Positions 24,181 to 33,954 of a stretch of DNA of 64,000 nucleotides are shown here, one piece after another; positions within the stretch are counted from its first letter, which is position 1, and each line of letters opens with the position of its first letter. Origin of the DNA: Macrocystis pyrifera (lineage: Eukaryota; Sar; Phaeophyceae; Laminariales; Laminariaceae); the NCBI GenBank assembly GCA_031763025.1, contig JASSKH010000019.1:7460336-7524335 (forward strand), written 5' to 3'. The notes below the pieces were generated by a model. That model was not told the origin of the DNA, made no database searches, and worked only from the letters and a program-made list of their open reading frames with translations. Position numbers and translations under genes: made by a program.

Positions 24181-24363
24181 TGGTGACTGCTACTACTACT
24201 ACTACCAATGACCAAGAAAGACTAGCGCAGTGTTGTACGTAGTGCTGTACTACTGTAGACTACTGCATTTTAATACGGTACGAGTACGTATTTTCTACGT
24301 TCTTTCTCGATATCTTCAGCTCGTTTCGACGATCTTTTTCATCAAACCTGCAACCTACTAGTA

Positions 24364-24462
24364 CGGGGGTACATAGTTAATAGGACCTATGGTGTAAATA
24401 AAAACCTATATAGTTACCTATTTTTACCAACAAAATTTGGTCCCGTTAACTATGGACCCCCG
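24364..24462. mobile_element. 99-bp MITE-like element with TA target duplication
   Basis: Terminal inverted repeats of about 22 bp: left end CGGGGGTACATAGTTAATAG, right end CGGGGGTCCATAGTTAACGG when reverse complemented. TA dinucleotides flank both ends (24,362-24,363 and 24,463-24,464), as expected for Tc1/mariner-type transposition. A second member starts at 63,925. Confidence 0.7.
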
Positions 24463-24479
24463 TAATACTACTTGCTGCT

Positions 24480-26690
24480 GTACTGGAGTACGAACTGTAG
24501 CTGACTTATAGCACGAGTACCTACTTTCGACGTTCGTATTTTCACGATACATATACGCATTATCACGATGGCAACGGCCCACGAAAGAAAACAGTTCACC
24601 TACCTTGCTATCCGTCACCGTTAAGGTCGTGCCTGCGTTGGATTCTTTGGTTCAGGCTGTTGCACGGCGCGTCGAGGCCTTCGAATTCTGCGCAGCTCCA
24701 TTTATAATACGATTATATGTTCTGTCCACAGTTTAATTTACTACTGGTTGCGTGTACGTAACGATCATCGGCGAAAGATATCCTTGTATGCCTTTCATCA
24801 TCTTGGACGTTATACTGCGGCATCTTGTTTGGTATGGATGTGTTCACGGTACGTCGAAGCCATCGAAATCTGCGTGATTCCACTGCAATAGAAGTATTAA
24901 TTTCGAATCTAAAGTACCCATGAGACTTGCGAGGACTCAGTCATTTCAACCCCTTGTACCCTTGAGACTCACGAAGACTCCGTCTTTTCGTCTTGTCAGT
25001 ACTTTGACGCACTTGGGGACTCGGTACTTACAAACTACTGGTATTCGTAATTCAACGACTGAGTTCCCGATGACCGGTCAATAATGGTATCCTGCCGGCA
25101 CATTTTTTGCCGTATGTATGTAGTTCTTGTGTCGCTACCGTATTTTCACTCTTGCCCAAAATGCAGCTGACCTCTGTAGTATAACGTTATCATATCGCTG
25201 CTACATTTTTTCGCTCCAACGTCTAATGCACGTGAAACAGGTTGTTATCGTTTCTGGCCGACGTCTTGGGCGAACGTATAGTCCTGCTTTTTGGCCGCTT
25301 TTCTAAGCCCGGCCAATCGTTGAAATTTTAATACCTCCGTCCAACCTTTCACTAAATGGCAACACCTCGGAAACAGCGGGGCAACCCTTGAAAGAGGCCC
25401 TTTTTTCGGCTGAACCGTCGATACATATCTGAAAATGCCTTGTTGATTTTTTTGTCTGAAAATGACAACGTCGTAAAAACTTGGAACGACTCCCCTGGAG
25501 AAAAGAACAACGGGTCTAGATATCTCTCCCCAAAAGACTGCAAGTATTCCGAGAAGAGCGAGCCTGATTCGGTCGGACTCCGGGTGTAAAATATGTGAAA
25601 GCATGTATAAAACACAGTTTCGGGTAAGTTTTTTCGGTTTTCAAAACCCTCCCATAAGAGATGGCCTAAAGGGCTAAAAAGCTCAGGATTCTCCTAGAAT
25701 GGTATCAACCATTCATTAACCACGGAATACGGATCTTGATAGCAAACCTCTCAGTCTATAACTCCAAGTGGTATATATGTCCGAAACGACTACGCGGGGG
25801 TACTTGACGACGCATTCCTGAGCGTGCTATTAATGGCGTTCTCTTTAGCAACGCCTGTCCACATAGTAGAAGCATGTTCTAAGGTCTTACTAACACTATA
25901 TATAACTGTGGGACAAGTTTTTTATGTTCACGAAAATAATTTGTTCACCGTGCGTCATGGAATCTCAACCTGGAAGAGGACATTCGGTAGGGCAGGGGTG
26001 TGCTGCATGACAACACGAACAACAAAACCTCACAATCATTATCCCCCCCCCGCCCTTTTTTCTTACGTAAGTTTCGGTCGAGTAGCAGGAAGGTCTACAT
26101 AATAATTGTTAGAATGGTCGTGCTTGACGAGAAAAACACTTCTTGAATAAAGGCCGAGGTGTCGTCTACGTCATATATTCCTGTTGTCATGAGGTATCGA
26201 CAGTGCTCAAGCTCGTGTGATGCGGAGACCGTTCTAGGGTAGTGGTAAGGGACGCAGGTTGTTCTGGCAGCTGGAAAGCAGTGCTTCGCTTCTTCTGATT
26301 TAGATCTTCTTATGGATGGCGAGAGCTGAGGAGGTGCTCTGGTAGAGAAGTGAGAGGTAGGGGGGTGGGACTCGACGCCCAGATATACTCGTCCCACCCC
26401 ACGCCACAAGCTCTCCTAAATTCCTCTTATCTGATGTACTCCAACAGAACTTTCCTATGGCTACCGATCGTTCTTCTGCTAATATAAGAACTTCTCACTT
26501 CGTAGTCCTATCTGCGTCAAGGAACATTACTCTCGTCTAACGGGCTATCCGCCCTAGCGAACATTCCTAAACTAACGATACTCTCGACTAACGGAATATC
26601 CGCCGGGTTAATCCATTCTTTGGACTATTCTCGTATTCGTGAAACTACAAGACTGCAACGTATTACGAGTATCTATATCTATAGCCCATG
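24480..26690. other. No supported gene
   Basis: Contains one diverged repeat (25,325-25,390, related to 15,740-15,790). The overlapping minus-strand frames at 25.2-25.6 kb do not resemble known proteins. Confidence 0.4.
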
Positions 26691-26699
26691 AATACTCTA

Positions 26700-27000
26700 C
26701 TCATATCACATTAGCCGACCCTGAATAGTCGTATATGCAGACCACAAGATGGTCGGAGGGTGATGACAAAGTTCATCCCGAACGGCCAGGGAAAGGTGGT
26801 CGAAGATGCGGCTATTCGAAACAAAAGAAATGAGGCTATAGATCCCCCCACACCTCGTAATAAACCCCAAACACTACGAAGAGGGGGTGTTCGCTGCGAA
26901 CAACCACGGAAAGGGAGACTATAGGAGAGAGAGACACCGAACTCATAGCAGAGGCGAAAGGAAAAATCACCCAAAATGAAAACAAAGAAAGACGAACGCA
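26700..27000 (-). repeat. Repeat downstream of element A, shared with 52.65-52.96 kb
   Basis: Starts CCCTGAATAGTCGTA and contains TCGAAGATGCGGCT, GAAATGAGG and CACACCTCGTA, in the same order as 52,645-52,960. In both places it lies 3' of a copy of the same Ty3/gypsy family, so it may be distal 3' UTR or LTR of that family. Confidence 0.5.
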
Positions 27001-28287
27001 AAATGAGGCAGAAACCGAAGCGAAGGCCGAAGAAGAAAACGAAGACCCAAATGAAGGCAAAAGAAGGACGTACAAGCGTTTCACTGGAGCCATTGTCTGG
27101 GGCCCAAGGAAGTACGAAAGGGTTGTTCACTGAACCGGGTTGGCGAACGAGGAAACTCTAAAAAGGAGACAGCGATCACAATTCAAAAACATATATATAT
27201 ATCCGCTAGGCCCCATGCCTTGTCTTGTGGCGAAGGTCCTAACATTGTGGTCATCATGCGAGACAGAAGGGACACAGCTAGAGTGCTATGAGGGCTGCGT
27301 GTACTAGGAACTACTAAAACCGAGAGACGCAACAAACAACGCGGCGGCGTCTCGGAGACCTGTCCGTGGTGTGAACAAAACCAGCAAACGTAGCAAGGTA
27401 GCCAACTCAACAAAAACAAACTCAAAGACGGTGGCGGCAAGAAAATCGCAAGAAAATCCGCAAGAAAATCGGCCTAATGCGTGCAGTTCGAAGTTGTAGA
27501 TAGCGCGGGGCCCAAAAACTAGCGTGTGCAACTCGGTCAACCGGGGCGACATTAAACGTGGTGTCGTTTGCCAGAGGACAGAGGGGGTGTGCGGGATACC
27601 GGACAAGAAAGAAAGAAGAAGAAAAGGGAAAGAGAAAACGAAATACCATCGGGACCAGAAAACAGACAAAAAGCTGGACACAGGTCAGGAGAGATCGATC
27701 GTGTCCGAACCGCATATGTATGGCCGATAACTCGGCGGCCTTCCGGGGCGGCAATGCTATCGGGACCCTACTTGTCAAACATGGAAGAAACACGGGTGAG
27801 CTGGAAGCTCGATATAGTCTTAGCTCGAGGACCGTCTGAAACACGGGTTGGCGGAAGTCGACTAAGGTCAGAGCACAGCTCAGGCTACAACACGATTTTA
27901 CCTCGGCGTGATATCGCCGATAATTGGCTGTAGACTAGTGGAGTACAAACACAAATGCAAATGAAGGTATCGCTACGAGTCAGTGGCCTGAACGTAAGGA
28001 GGTTACACGGAGCCGTAGACGATAAGAAGAAAAACGAACGGGGGGGGGGGGGGGGGGGGGGACGATGATACTTCCAAACACACCCAAAAAAAAGAAACAT
28101 ACACGGCCTCGGATCGGTAGCCAACACGGGGTCGGTCAAGCGATACCGGTGGCGGTAGATGGAAATAAACACTCCCAAGAAGATGGCTGCTGACGACTAT
28201 TGAAGACTAGCCCTGAAGAACTATTCGTAAGATATTGCAGACTAACCAGAACCAAATACCCAGAACTAACAAAAGACTAAACTAAGG
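27000..28287 (-). other. 3' non-coding region of element A
   Basis: No conserved ORF. One unit-like segment, CTCGGCGGCCTTC near 27,731-27,743, resembles the tandem units of relic B. A G22 tract spans 28,040-28,061 and a G16 tract 28,295-28,310. I did not find matching LTRs on the two sides of element A. Confidence 0.4.
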
Positions 28288-30588
28288 CTAACCAGGGGGG
28301 GGGGGGGGGGAAACGGTGGGGGTTCCGCGGGACACATCAGAGTTCCGCAGCACCCGACGTGCTAGGCTCCCATTCCCATGGCGTTGAAGACACCACGATC
28401 CGTATACGGCGTTCCGTGCTGTAGTGTAGCGGGCGGGTTGGAGGTCGATCTTGATCGGGCCGGGGTCGTCCAGGAACCGGACGATGTAGGAGCTTCCCGG
28501 TGAAGACTCCGGCGGAGTTCCCGAAGAGGCGTCAGGGGGTGAGCTGTGAGCGACCTTGCCCAGCCACCAAAGGCCGTCGCGCGCCTTGTACCATATGTGT
28601 GCTCCGGAGGGTAGGATGGTGGTGCTGAAGTTGTGGAGCCAAAGGCTGCGGGAGACCAAGGCGTAGCCTGGGGCGAGGAAGATTTGTCCTTGGGATCGGG
28701 CCAGTTCGCGGTGAGCGGCGCCGATGCGCATCTGGCGGTAGAGGCGGTTCGTCTGGCGGTGCTGGGTTGGTGAACGTGACCAGTAAAGTAGGATGTGGCG
28801 CCGGAAGTGTTGAAGGTCCAGCTCGCGTTCCCACGAGGGGCTGAGAAGTCCAGTCCAGTGAGTCTCGTACAGAACGGCGATGACCCCGCCGCGGCCGCGT
28901 ACGAGTTGATGGCCAGTGATCTGCTCGACCTCGAGGCGTTCCGGTGGAGGAGTGACGTCGTCGACGGTGACGTGGTAAGGGGGGGACTTGGCGGCAGAAG
29001 CTGTGAGCACGTATGTAGTAAGGTCCGCGGGCAGATGCTTGGGGATGTCGCTGGTGTCGTCGGGGTTCCGGCAAGGTTTGCATCGTTGGACGGATACGCG
29101 TGGCTTGGAGTCCCGTCCCGGAAGGTCCGATGGAAGGTCGAGGAAAAGTAGCTTGTCGTGAAGGGGGCGATTGTCAGGGGTGTTTGAGGCGGGCGTCGGC
29201 CCTACGGCGAGGACCTTGAAGGGGCCATTCCAGCTCAGGGAAAGCTTCGTCTTGAGGACGGTTGCGTCGGTGCCCTTTTTGACGCCTTGGCGGATGGTTG
29301 AGGCGGAGTTGTAGACCCAAACCCAGCCGCCTACGGTGAAGGGGGGGGATGCTAGGAGGGCGGCCATGATGGGCGCATTGCGGCGCTGAAGACGCGAGAC
29401 GGTGAGTCGGTGTAGTTCGCGGACGAGGGAATAGGCGCGTCGTTGTCGGTCGGTGGCGAGATTGATGTAAACCAGGTGATCGCGGTCCAGGCTTTGGTGA
29501 CCGCCGATATTATCGGGTTCGAAGACCGAGAGCGGGAGGCGAGGAAGGCGGCCCATGTGGATTTCGTTAGGTGCAAGCCCTGTGGCGGCGTTCACGGAAT
29601 TGTTGTAGGCCGACGACACGTGTGGGAGCAGCACGTCCCAGTCGGTCTGCTGTTCGTTGCCAACCGTAGAGAGCATTTGGGCCAGTACGTGGTTGACGCG
29701 CTCGACGCCGCCGTTGGTGCAGGGGTGGTAGGAGCTGGTGTTGACCTTGTGGAGGCCAAGGCGTTCGTAGACGATGTTCGCAAGCTTGGAGGTGAAGTGT
29801 AGTCCGTTGTCGGAGAGACGTGTAACCGGGCACCCCCAGAGAGGGATGTACTCGTTCAGGAAGATGTCGGCAGTGCCGGCGGCCGTAAACTGCGCCGCTG
29901 AAACGGCATACATATCGGCGCGGCGGCTGAAGCGGTCGGTGAAGAGGAGGATGTGGACGTTCCCGCGCGGCGTGAGCGGCAGGGGCCCGACGTAGTCGAC
30001 GCTGACGGTGATGCCAGGCCCGTTGGGCAAAGGAACAGAAAGGATGGGCCAACGAATGGTGTGCCGGGAGGTCTTCCGCGCCTGGCATTGAAGGCAACGG
30101 CGGATCCACCAGCGGACGGAAGCGTCGATGCCAATCCACCAAAAGAAACGTGCCAACATACGGACCGTTCGGGTGACTCCCAGGTGTAGAGAGGTGGTGG
30201 CGTGGCATGTGTTCAGCACCCAAGGGCGCATTAACATTGGCACGTAGACGCTTGGGGTAGAGGGGGCGGGTGGTGGTAGGCTGTTCCCGGATGAGGTTGT
30301 GGGTGGTCGTTGAACCAGGAGGGTGGTTTCGTCGTCGGTACGGTGTAGCTTTCTTTTGGAGGCAAGAGTGAGGACGTCCGAAAGTTGTGGGCGCCGGGCC
30401 GGGGGGATGAAGTCCAGGAGGTCGTGCGGCGTGGGGGTGGGAGAGTCCAACGACAGGAAGCGGATGGTGGCGCAGCACAGGGGCTCCGCGCGTTGTCCTC
30501 GCGCCCAGTCTTTGTAGGTGTAGTGCTCGACGCAGGCGAGGAGATAGGGGTCATCATCGGGTTCGACGACGGGCTCCGGAAGGGGCAC
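28288..30588 (-). CDS. Integrase with chromodomain and Tudor-like C-terminus (element A)
   Basis: 766 codons. The zinc-binding HHCC is H129, H135, C165, C168. The catalytic core has D198 (SVDYVGPLP), D260 (LSDNGLHF) and E296 (NGGVERVNH), with exactly 35 residues between the last two, so the active site looks intact. A GPF(K)VL integrase C-terminal motif lies near 455-460. Residues about 551-603 (LEVEQITGHQLVRGRG to DLQHFRRHILLYW) have a chromodomain-like layout. Residues about 661-735 (IWYKARDGLWWLGKV, then YIVRFLDDPGPIKIDL) have the strand pattern of Tudor-like readers. The enzyme would insert element cDNA, with the tail biasing it to marked chromatin. The frame is the same as RT upstream, so the Met is only the first after the TAG at 30,811. 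The C-terminus runs into the G16 tract. Confidence 0.85.
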   Translation of the reverse strand: MPLPEPVVEPDDDPYLLACVEHYTYKDWARGQRAEPLCCATIRFLSLDSPTPTPHDLLDFIPPARRPQLSDVLTLASKRKLHRTDDETTLLVQRPPTTSSGNSLPPPAPSTPSVYVPMLMRPWVLNTCHATTSLHLGVTRTVRMLARFFWWIGIDASVRWWIRRCLQCQARKTSRHTIRWPILSVPLPNGPGITVSVDYVGPLPLTPRGNVHILLFTDRFSRRADMYAVSAAQFTAAGTADIFLNEYIPLWGCPVTRLSDNGLHFTSKLANIVYERLGLHKVNTSSYHPCTNGGVERVNHVLAQMLSTVGNEQQTDWDVLLPHVSSAYNNSVNAATGLAPNEIHMGRLPRLPLSVFEPDNIGGHQSLDRDHLVYINLATDRQRRAYSLVRELHRLTVSRLQRRNAPIMAALLASPPFTVGGWVWVYNSASTIRQGVKKGTDATVLKTKLSLSWNGPFKVLAVGPTPASNTPDNRPLHDKLLFLDLPSDLPGRDSKPRVSVQRCKPCRNPDDTSDIPKHLPADLTTYVLTASAAKSPPYHVTVDDVTPPPERLEVEQITGHQLVRGRGGVIAVLYETHWTGLLSPSWERELDLQHFRRHILLYWSRSPTQHRQTNRLYRQMRIGAAHRELARSQGQIFLAPGYALVSRSLWLHNFSTTILPSGAHIWYKARDGLWWLGKVAHSSPPDASSGTPPESSPGSSYIVRFLDDPGPIKIDLQPARYTTARNAVYGSWCLQRHGNGSLARRVLRNSDVSRGTPTVSPPPPPG

Positions 30589-30810
30589 TGACGGTGGTGT
30601 TTGTGTCGGCGGCGAGGGCGTTGTTAAAGGGGTCGGTCTTTGCGTGGTGGGCGCCGATGGCTTGGGTGGCGGTCGGCGTCCAAACCGGTAGTCGGCTGTG
30701 GGCCGAGGGGTTCCCGCGGCAGCGGCGACGCGATGGCGGGTCCGAGAAGATATCAGACCTGAAAGGGCTGGTGTCGTGGCGCCAATGGTGGGCGTCGGAG
30801 AGACGGCGGA

Positions 30811-31488
30811 CTATATGGAAGCCGAGCCTGGAGGAGCTCCGGTGTTCACGGCGGCATTCTCGGTGCCGGCAAGCGGTCCGGTGGTGGAGTCGCTGGTCGC
30901 AATAGGCCCGATGAAGGTGTGGGTTGCGGGGGAAAGGGTGGGGTGCTCCATACGTGGTCCGAGTAGGCGAAAATCGCGGAAGTCGTCGTCAGTGAAGGGG
31001 AGCGGCTGGACGGTCGGGATGGGTCTGGAAGGGGGGGACACGAGCCCACCCAAGCCGATACCCGGGGTGGAAGGGTCGTTCATCGCGAAGCCGCAGGGGC
31101 GGATGAGGTAGATGCCGACGGTGTCGGGGCCAGTGAGGTGGTTGCGTCCGGTGCGGTCGGCGTCGGTGGCTGGTTGGGGAAGCCGGGAGAGGAAGTCGGC
31201 GTTGCCGTTGGTCGTGCCCTTTCGGTACTCCAGCGTATAGGTGTACGCTGAAAGGAACTCGAGCCATCGCCGGACACGAGCGTTATGTTCTCCGACCTTG
31301 GCGATGTTCTCGAGCGCCTTGTGGTCCGAGTAGATCTGGAAGCGGGTGGACCATAAGTGTCCGCGGAGGCGTTTAATCGCCCACACGACGCTCTCGGCCT
31401 CGAGGTCGAGGGGTGTCCATGAACGTTCGGAGTCCAGGGTGGCACGGCTGATGAAGAGGATGGGGCGGACGGAGCCGTCGGCTTGCTC
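30811..31488 (-). pseudogene. RNase H domain and linker to integrase (element A)
   Basis: This continues the RT frame after the TAA at 31,491-31,489. RNase H features follow in order: ISRATLDSERSW, LDLEAESVVWAI (conserved Glu), FQIYSDHKALENI (conserved Asp) and TNGNADFLSRLP (last conserved Asp). The first catalytic Asp (YCDASIDG) lies just before the stop, at codon 346 of the RT ORF. A poorly conserved Pro/Thr-rich linker follows, ending at TAG 30,813-30,811. After that the integrase continues in the same frame. Confidence 0.8.
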
Positions 31489-32652
31489 TTACTCAAGGGT
31501 CGCTCCGAAGCCGTCGATGCTAGCGTCGCAGTAGAGGCGGAAGGGGCGGGAGTTGTCGGCGACGGCGTCCCAGTCGGGGTAGACGAGGATAGGCGGTTCG
31601 GCAAGTTTTTGGAGAATGGCGTGTACGGTGGTTTCCATGGAGGGGGTGAAGTCGAACTTCGCGCCTTGCTTGAGTAGAGCGTTGATGGGGCGCAGACGTC
31701 GAGAAAGGTTTGGCAGGAACTTGCCGTAGTAGTTGATGCCTCCAAGGAGTGAGCGCACTTGCTTCTTGTCGGTCGGCATGGGCATTCTGATGAGGGCGGC
31801 GACCTTGTCGGAATTTGGGCTGTAGCCGCCAGCGGAAATGGTGTGTCCCAGGAAATCGGGGGTGGTGGCGCCAATTTTGGCCTTGGCGGGGGAGCGTTTG
31901 AGGTGGTGCTTCCGGAGGCGTGCGAAGAGGGCTCTCATGTTTGCGACGTGGTCGGTGGGGTCGGGGTCGAAGACGATGATGTCGTCGAGGTACGCGGCGA
32001 CGCGTTCCAGGCCCTTGATGACCTCGTTGATGACCTTCACGAACCAGCCCGGGGAGGCGCTGCTTCCTTGCGGCAAAACAAGCCATTCGAACAGCCGGTT
32101 GGAAGTGCAAAACGCCGTCAAAGGGATGGTGTCCTCGTCGATGGTGATTTGGTGGAACGAGGAGACCTGGTCGAAGAGAGAAAAGATGCGACCTTTGCCC
32201 AAGGAGTCGAGGACTTCGTCGACGCGGGGGATGGGGAGTTGCCCGAGGGAGCTGATGGCGTTGAGCTTCTTGTAGTTGATCGTAATCCGGACACCTCCAT
32301 CCTTTTTGGGGATGGCCACCATAGGGCTTGAGTATGGCGACGTAGAATGTTGGATCAGGCCGGCGGCCAGGTACTGGTCTAATACCGCGTCTGCCTTCTT
32401 TGCGAGGATGGGGTTGATCCTGTAGGGGCGGGAAGTGATCGGTGCGCTGCCCGGGGGTACGGTGATCTTGAACGGCATCAGCGAGCACGAGCCGAAGTCG
32501 GTTTTTGAGGTGGAGAAAACGTCCTGGAACTCGCAGAGAACGTCTCCCAGGTTGTTGATCACCGACGGGGTCCATCCAGAACCGTGCAGGTCGAAGTTGA
32601 CGTCGCGTAGGTGTGACGGCAGACGTTCCCAGAGGTCGAGGAAGCTGTCCCG
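31489..32652 (-). CDS. Reverse transcriptase (element A)
   Basis: The frame is open from about 32,652 (sequence FLDLWERLPSHLRDVNFDLH), so the GTG at 32,562 is not a real start; this is an internal part of a polyprotein. Counting from 32,562: the fingers motif SRPYRINP at 45-52, AIPKKDGGVRITINYKKLN at 83-101, first catalytic Asp in SLFDQVSSFHQI (D131), LPQGSSASPGWF at 163-174, YLDD box at 191-194 followed by IIVFDPDPTDH, and the thumb/connection FLGHTISAGG and LLGGINYYGKF. These are all Ty3/gypsy hallmarks and the catalytic residues are present. The ORF ends by nonsense inside RNase H. Confidence 0.88.
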   Translation of the reverse strand, partial: RDSFLDLWERLPSHLRDVNFDLHGSGWTPSVINNLGDVLCEFQDVFSTSKTDFGSCSLMPFKITVPPGSAPITSRPYRINPILAKKADAVLDQYLAAGLIQHSTSPYSSPMVAIPKKDGGVRITINYKKLNAISSLGQLPIPRVDEVLDSLGKGRIFSLFDQVSSFHQITIDEDTIPLTAFCTSNRLFEWLVLPQGSSASPGWFVKVINEVIKGLERVAAYLDDIIVFDPDPTDHVANMRALFARLRKHHLKRSPAKAKIGATTPDFLGHTISAGGYSPNSDKVAALIRMPMPTDKKQVRSLLGGINYYGKFLPNLSRRLRPINALLKQGAKFDFTPSMETTVHAILQKLAEPPILVYPDWDAVADNSRPFRLYCDASIDGFGATLE

Positions 32653-32659
32653 TTAGTCG

Positions 32660-33150
32660 GTGTTGAGGCGTGCAAGGAGTTGTGGGCACGGGCGGTAGGA
32701 GGGTCATCTGTCGATGGGCTCTGGTCGGCCACGGGAATGTTGTCGTGGAGGGCATGTACATCCGGAATTTGAGGGGGGTGGGGAGGGGCCAAGGAAGGGT
32801 GTCCAAGGGTGGAAAGTGGTACCTGTACCAGTGGGGAGTAGGAGGTTCCGAGGGGGTCGCCCGGCTCGAGATCGGTAGATCCAGATAGGGGGACCGTTTG
32901 GCATCCGTCGGAGACGAAAATGGCCGTGTCGGAAAGTGGGTTCTCGCGGGGGAGCATGTTCACCATGTAGTTCCCGGTAAATGCTGGAGCGCCTGACTGG
33001 CGCGCCAGGTTGACCTTAACGAGCTTGGGGGCGGAGGAAAGCGATATAGCTTTGTTGCCGGCGAATCGGAGGTGGTAGACGTCGTCAGTGGAACGGTCGT
33101 CGGGAATGAATGCTGAGGCTCCGTTGGGGTCATGGTGGTTCAAGGAGAGC
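32660..33150 (-). pseudogene. Protease-RT linker of element A, out of frame
   Basis: The coding-like sequence GELSLNHHDPNGASAFIPDD to PLSDTAIFVSDGCQTVPL lies in a different frame from protease and RT, which share a frame. Two compensating indels (near 33,152 and 32,660) are the simplest explanation. The segment corresponds to the beta-rich region usually found between protease and RT in gypsy polyproteins. Confidence 0.6.
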
Positions 33151-33954
33151 TCACCGCGGGTTCGCCGGGGAGGTTGGTGGGGGGGGGTGGGGCTGTTGCT
33201 GGAGCGTGGGATACGAGCGTTGCTCGAAGCGCATCCAGCTGTCTCGTCCCAGAAGGATGGGGTGCTGCATGGTTCCTGCAGGAACTACGCAGGCCCATAC
33301 TGCCAGGGCAGCAGTGGGGGACTGGAGGCGCATAAACTGGATGCTTAAGCGGATGGAGACGGAGGTGGAGAGGGGGGCTGAAGTGCCGAAACCTCCCCAT
33401 GAACGGGGGGAACTGTGCCATTCGCACGCATCGGTGGCTGCCTGGGAAGCCTTCAGTTGTTCCACCGCGGTTGCGGTGATAAACGACTGGGGCGAGCCGG
33501 TATCGAGCAGTGCCACGAGTTCGCGGCGCGTAGTGGCGGTGGGGGGGCCGCTGTGCACGAGTACTTTCGTCGTGAACGACGCGTCGTCGACGGTAATGAT
33601 GCCGCTTGTAAGGCATGGTCCGTGTTCCGGTATCGGCGGGCGGCGGGTAGGGAGGTGGCTGTGAGTGGCGGTGTTGATGGTGGACACTTGGGCAAAGTGG
33701 CTGCTGGGGTAGGCGTCGGGGGTAGACGGCGGTAGGAGTGGCCCAAGTGGAGAGGTAGGCGGTTGCCATGGAGGGGTCGAGCTTGTTTCGTGGATGCCGT
33801 CGGCTGTGGGGGAGACCCGAGTGGAGTCGGTGGGGGCGGTGTTGGCTCCGGGTCGTGAAGATGGGGAGGAAATGGAGGCTGGGCGGAGCGATTGGCGCCG
33901 AGGTTTGCTCGAACGTCCATCAGTATCCTGCCCAGCAGATTCCGACCACGCCAA
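33151..33954 (-). CDS. Aspartic protease domain (element A)
   Basis: The frame covers a Ser/Pro-rich linker (STRVSPTADGIHETS) then a retropepsin-like domain: GIITVDDASFTTKVLVHSG, LVALLDTGSPQSFI with the catalytic DTGS, and HPILLGRDSWMRF near the end, the usual second-half signature. Relic B preserves both the linker and VLDTGSPQTFI, so this frame is the correct one. It would cleave the polyprotein. It overlaps the 3' part of the NADAR-frame ORF in a -1 relationship. It ends at TGA 33,153-33,151, where the original frame was probably continuous. Confidence 0.8.
   Translation of the reverse strand: MAWSESAGQDTDGRSSKPRRQSLRPASISSPSSRPGANTAPTDSTRVSPTADGIHETSSTPPWQPPTSPLGPLLPPSTPDAYPSSHFAQVSTINTATHSHLPTRRPPIPEHGPCLTSGIITVDDASFTTKVLVHSGPPTATTRRELVALLDTGSPQSFITATAVEQLKASQAATDACEWHSSPRSWGGFGTSAPLSTSVSIRLSIQFMRLQSPTAALAVWACVVPAGTMQHPILLGRDSWMRFEQRSYPTLQQQPHPPPPTSPANPR

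Noticed and set aside
27422..27844. 140-codon minus-strand frame downstream of element A
   Set aside because: Overlaps several equally long frames in A/G-rich 3' non-coding sequence; not preserved in the relic B counterpart.
28040..28310. G22 and G16 tracts as functional G-quadruplexes
   Set aside because: Homopolymer runs of this kind are prone to sequencing and assembly error; no regular loop structure is present.
29567..30478. 303-codon frame within the integrase gene
   Set aside because: Shadow frame of the GC-rich integrase ORF, with Pro/His/Arg-rich composition and no motifs.
33780..33910. Programmed -1 frameshift between NADAR and protease
   Set aside because: Element A shows a -1 shift but relic B shows a +1 relationship at the same place and no canonical slippery heptamer is visible, so mutation is more likely.
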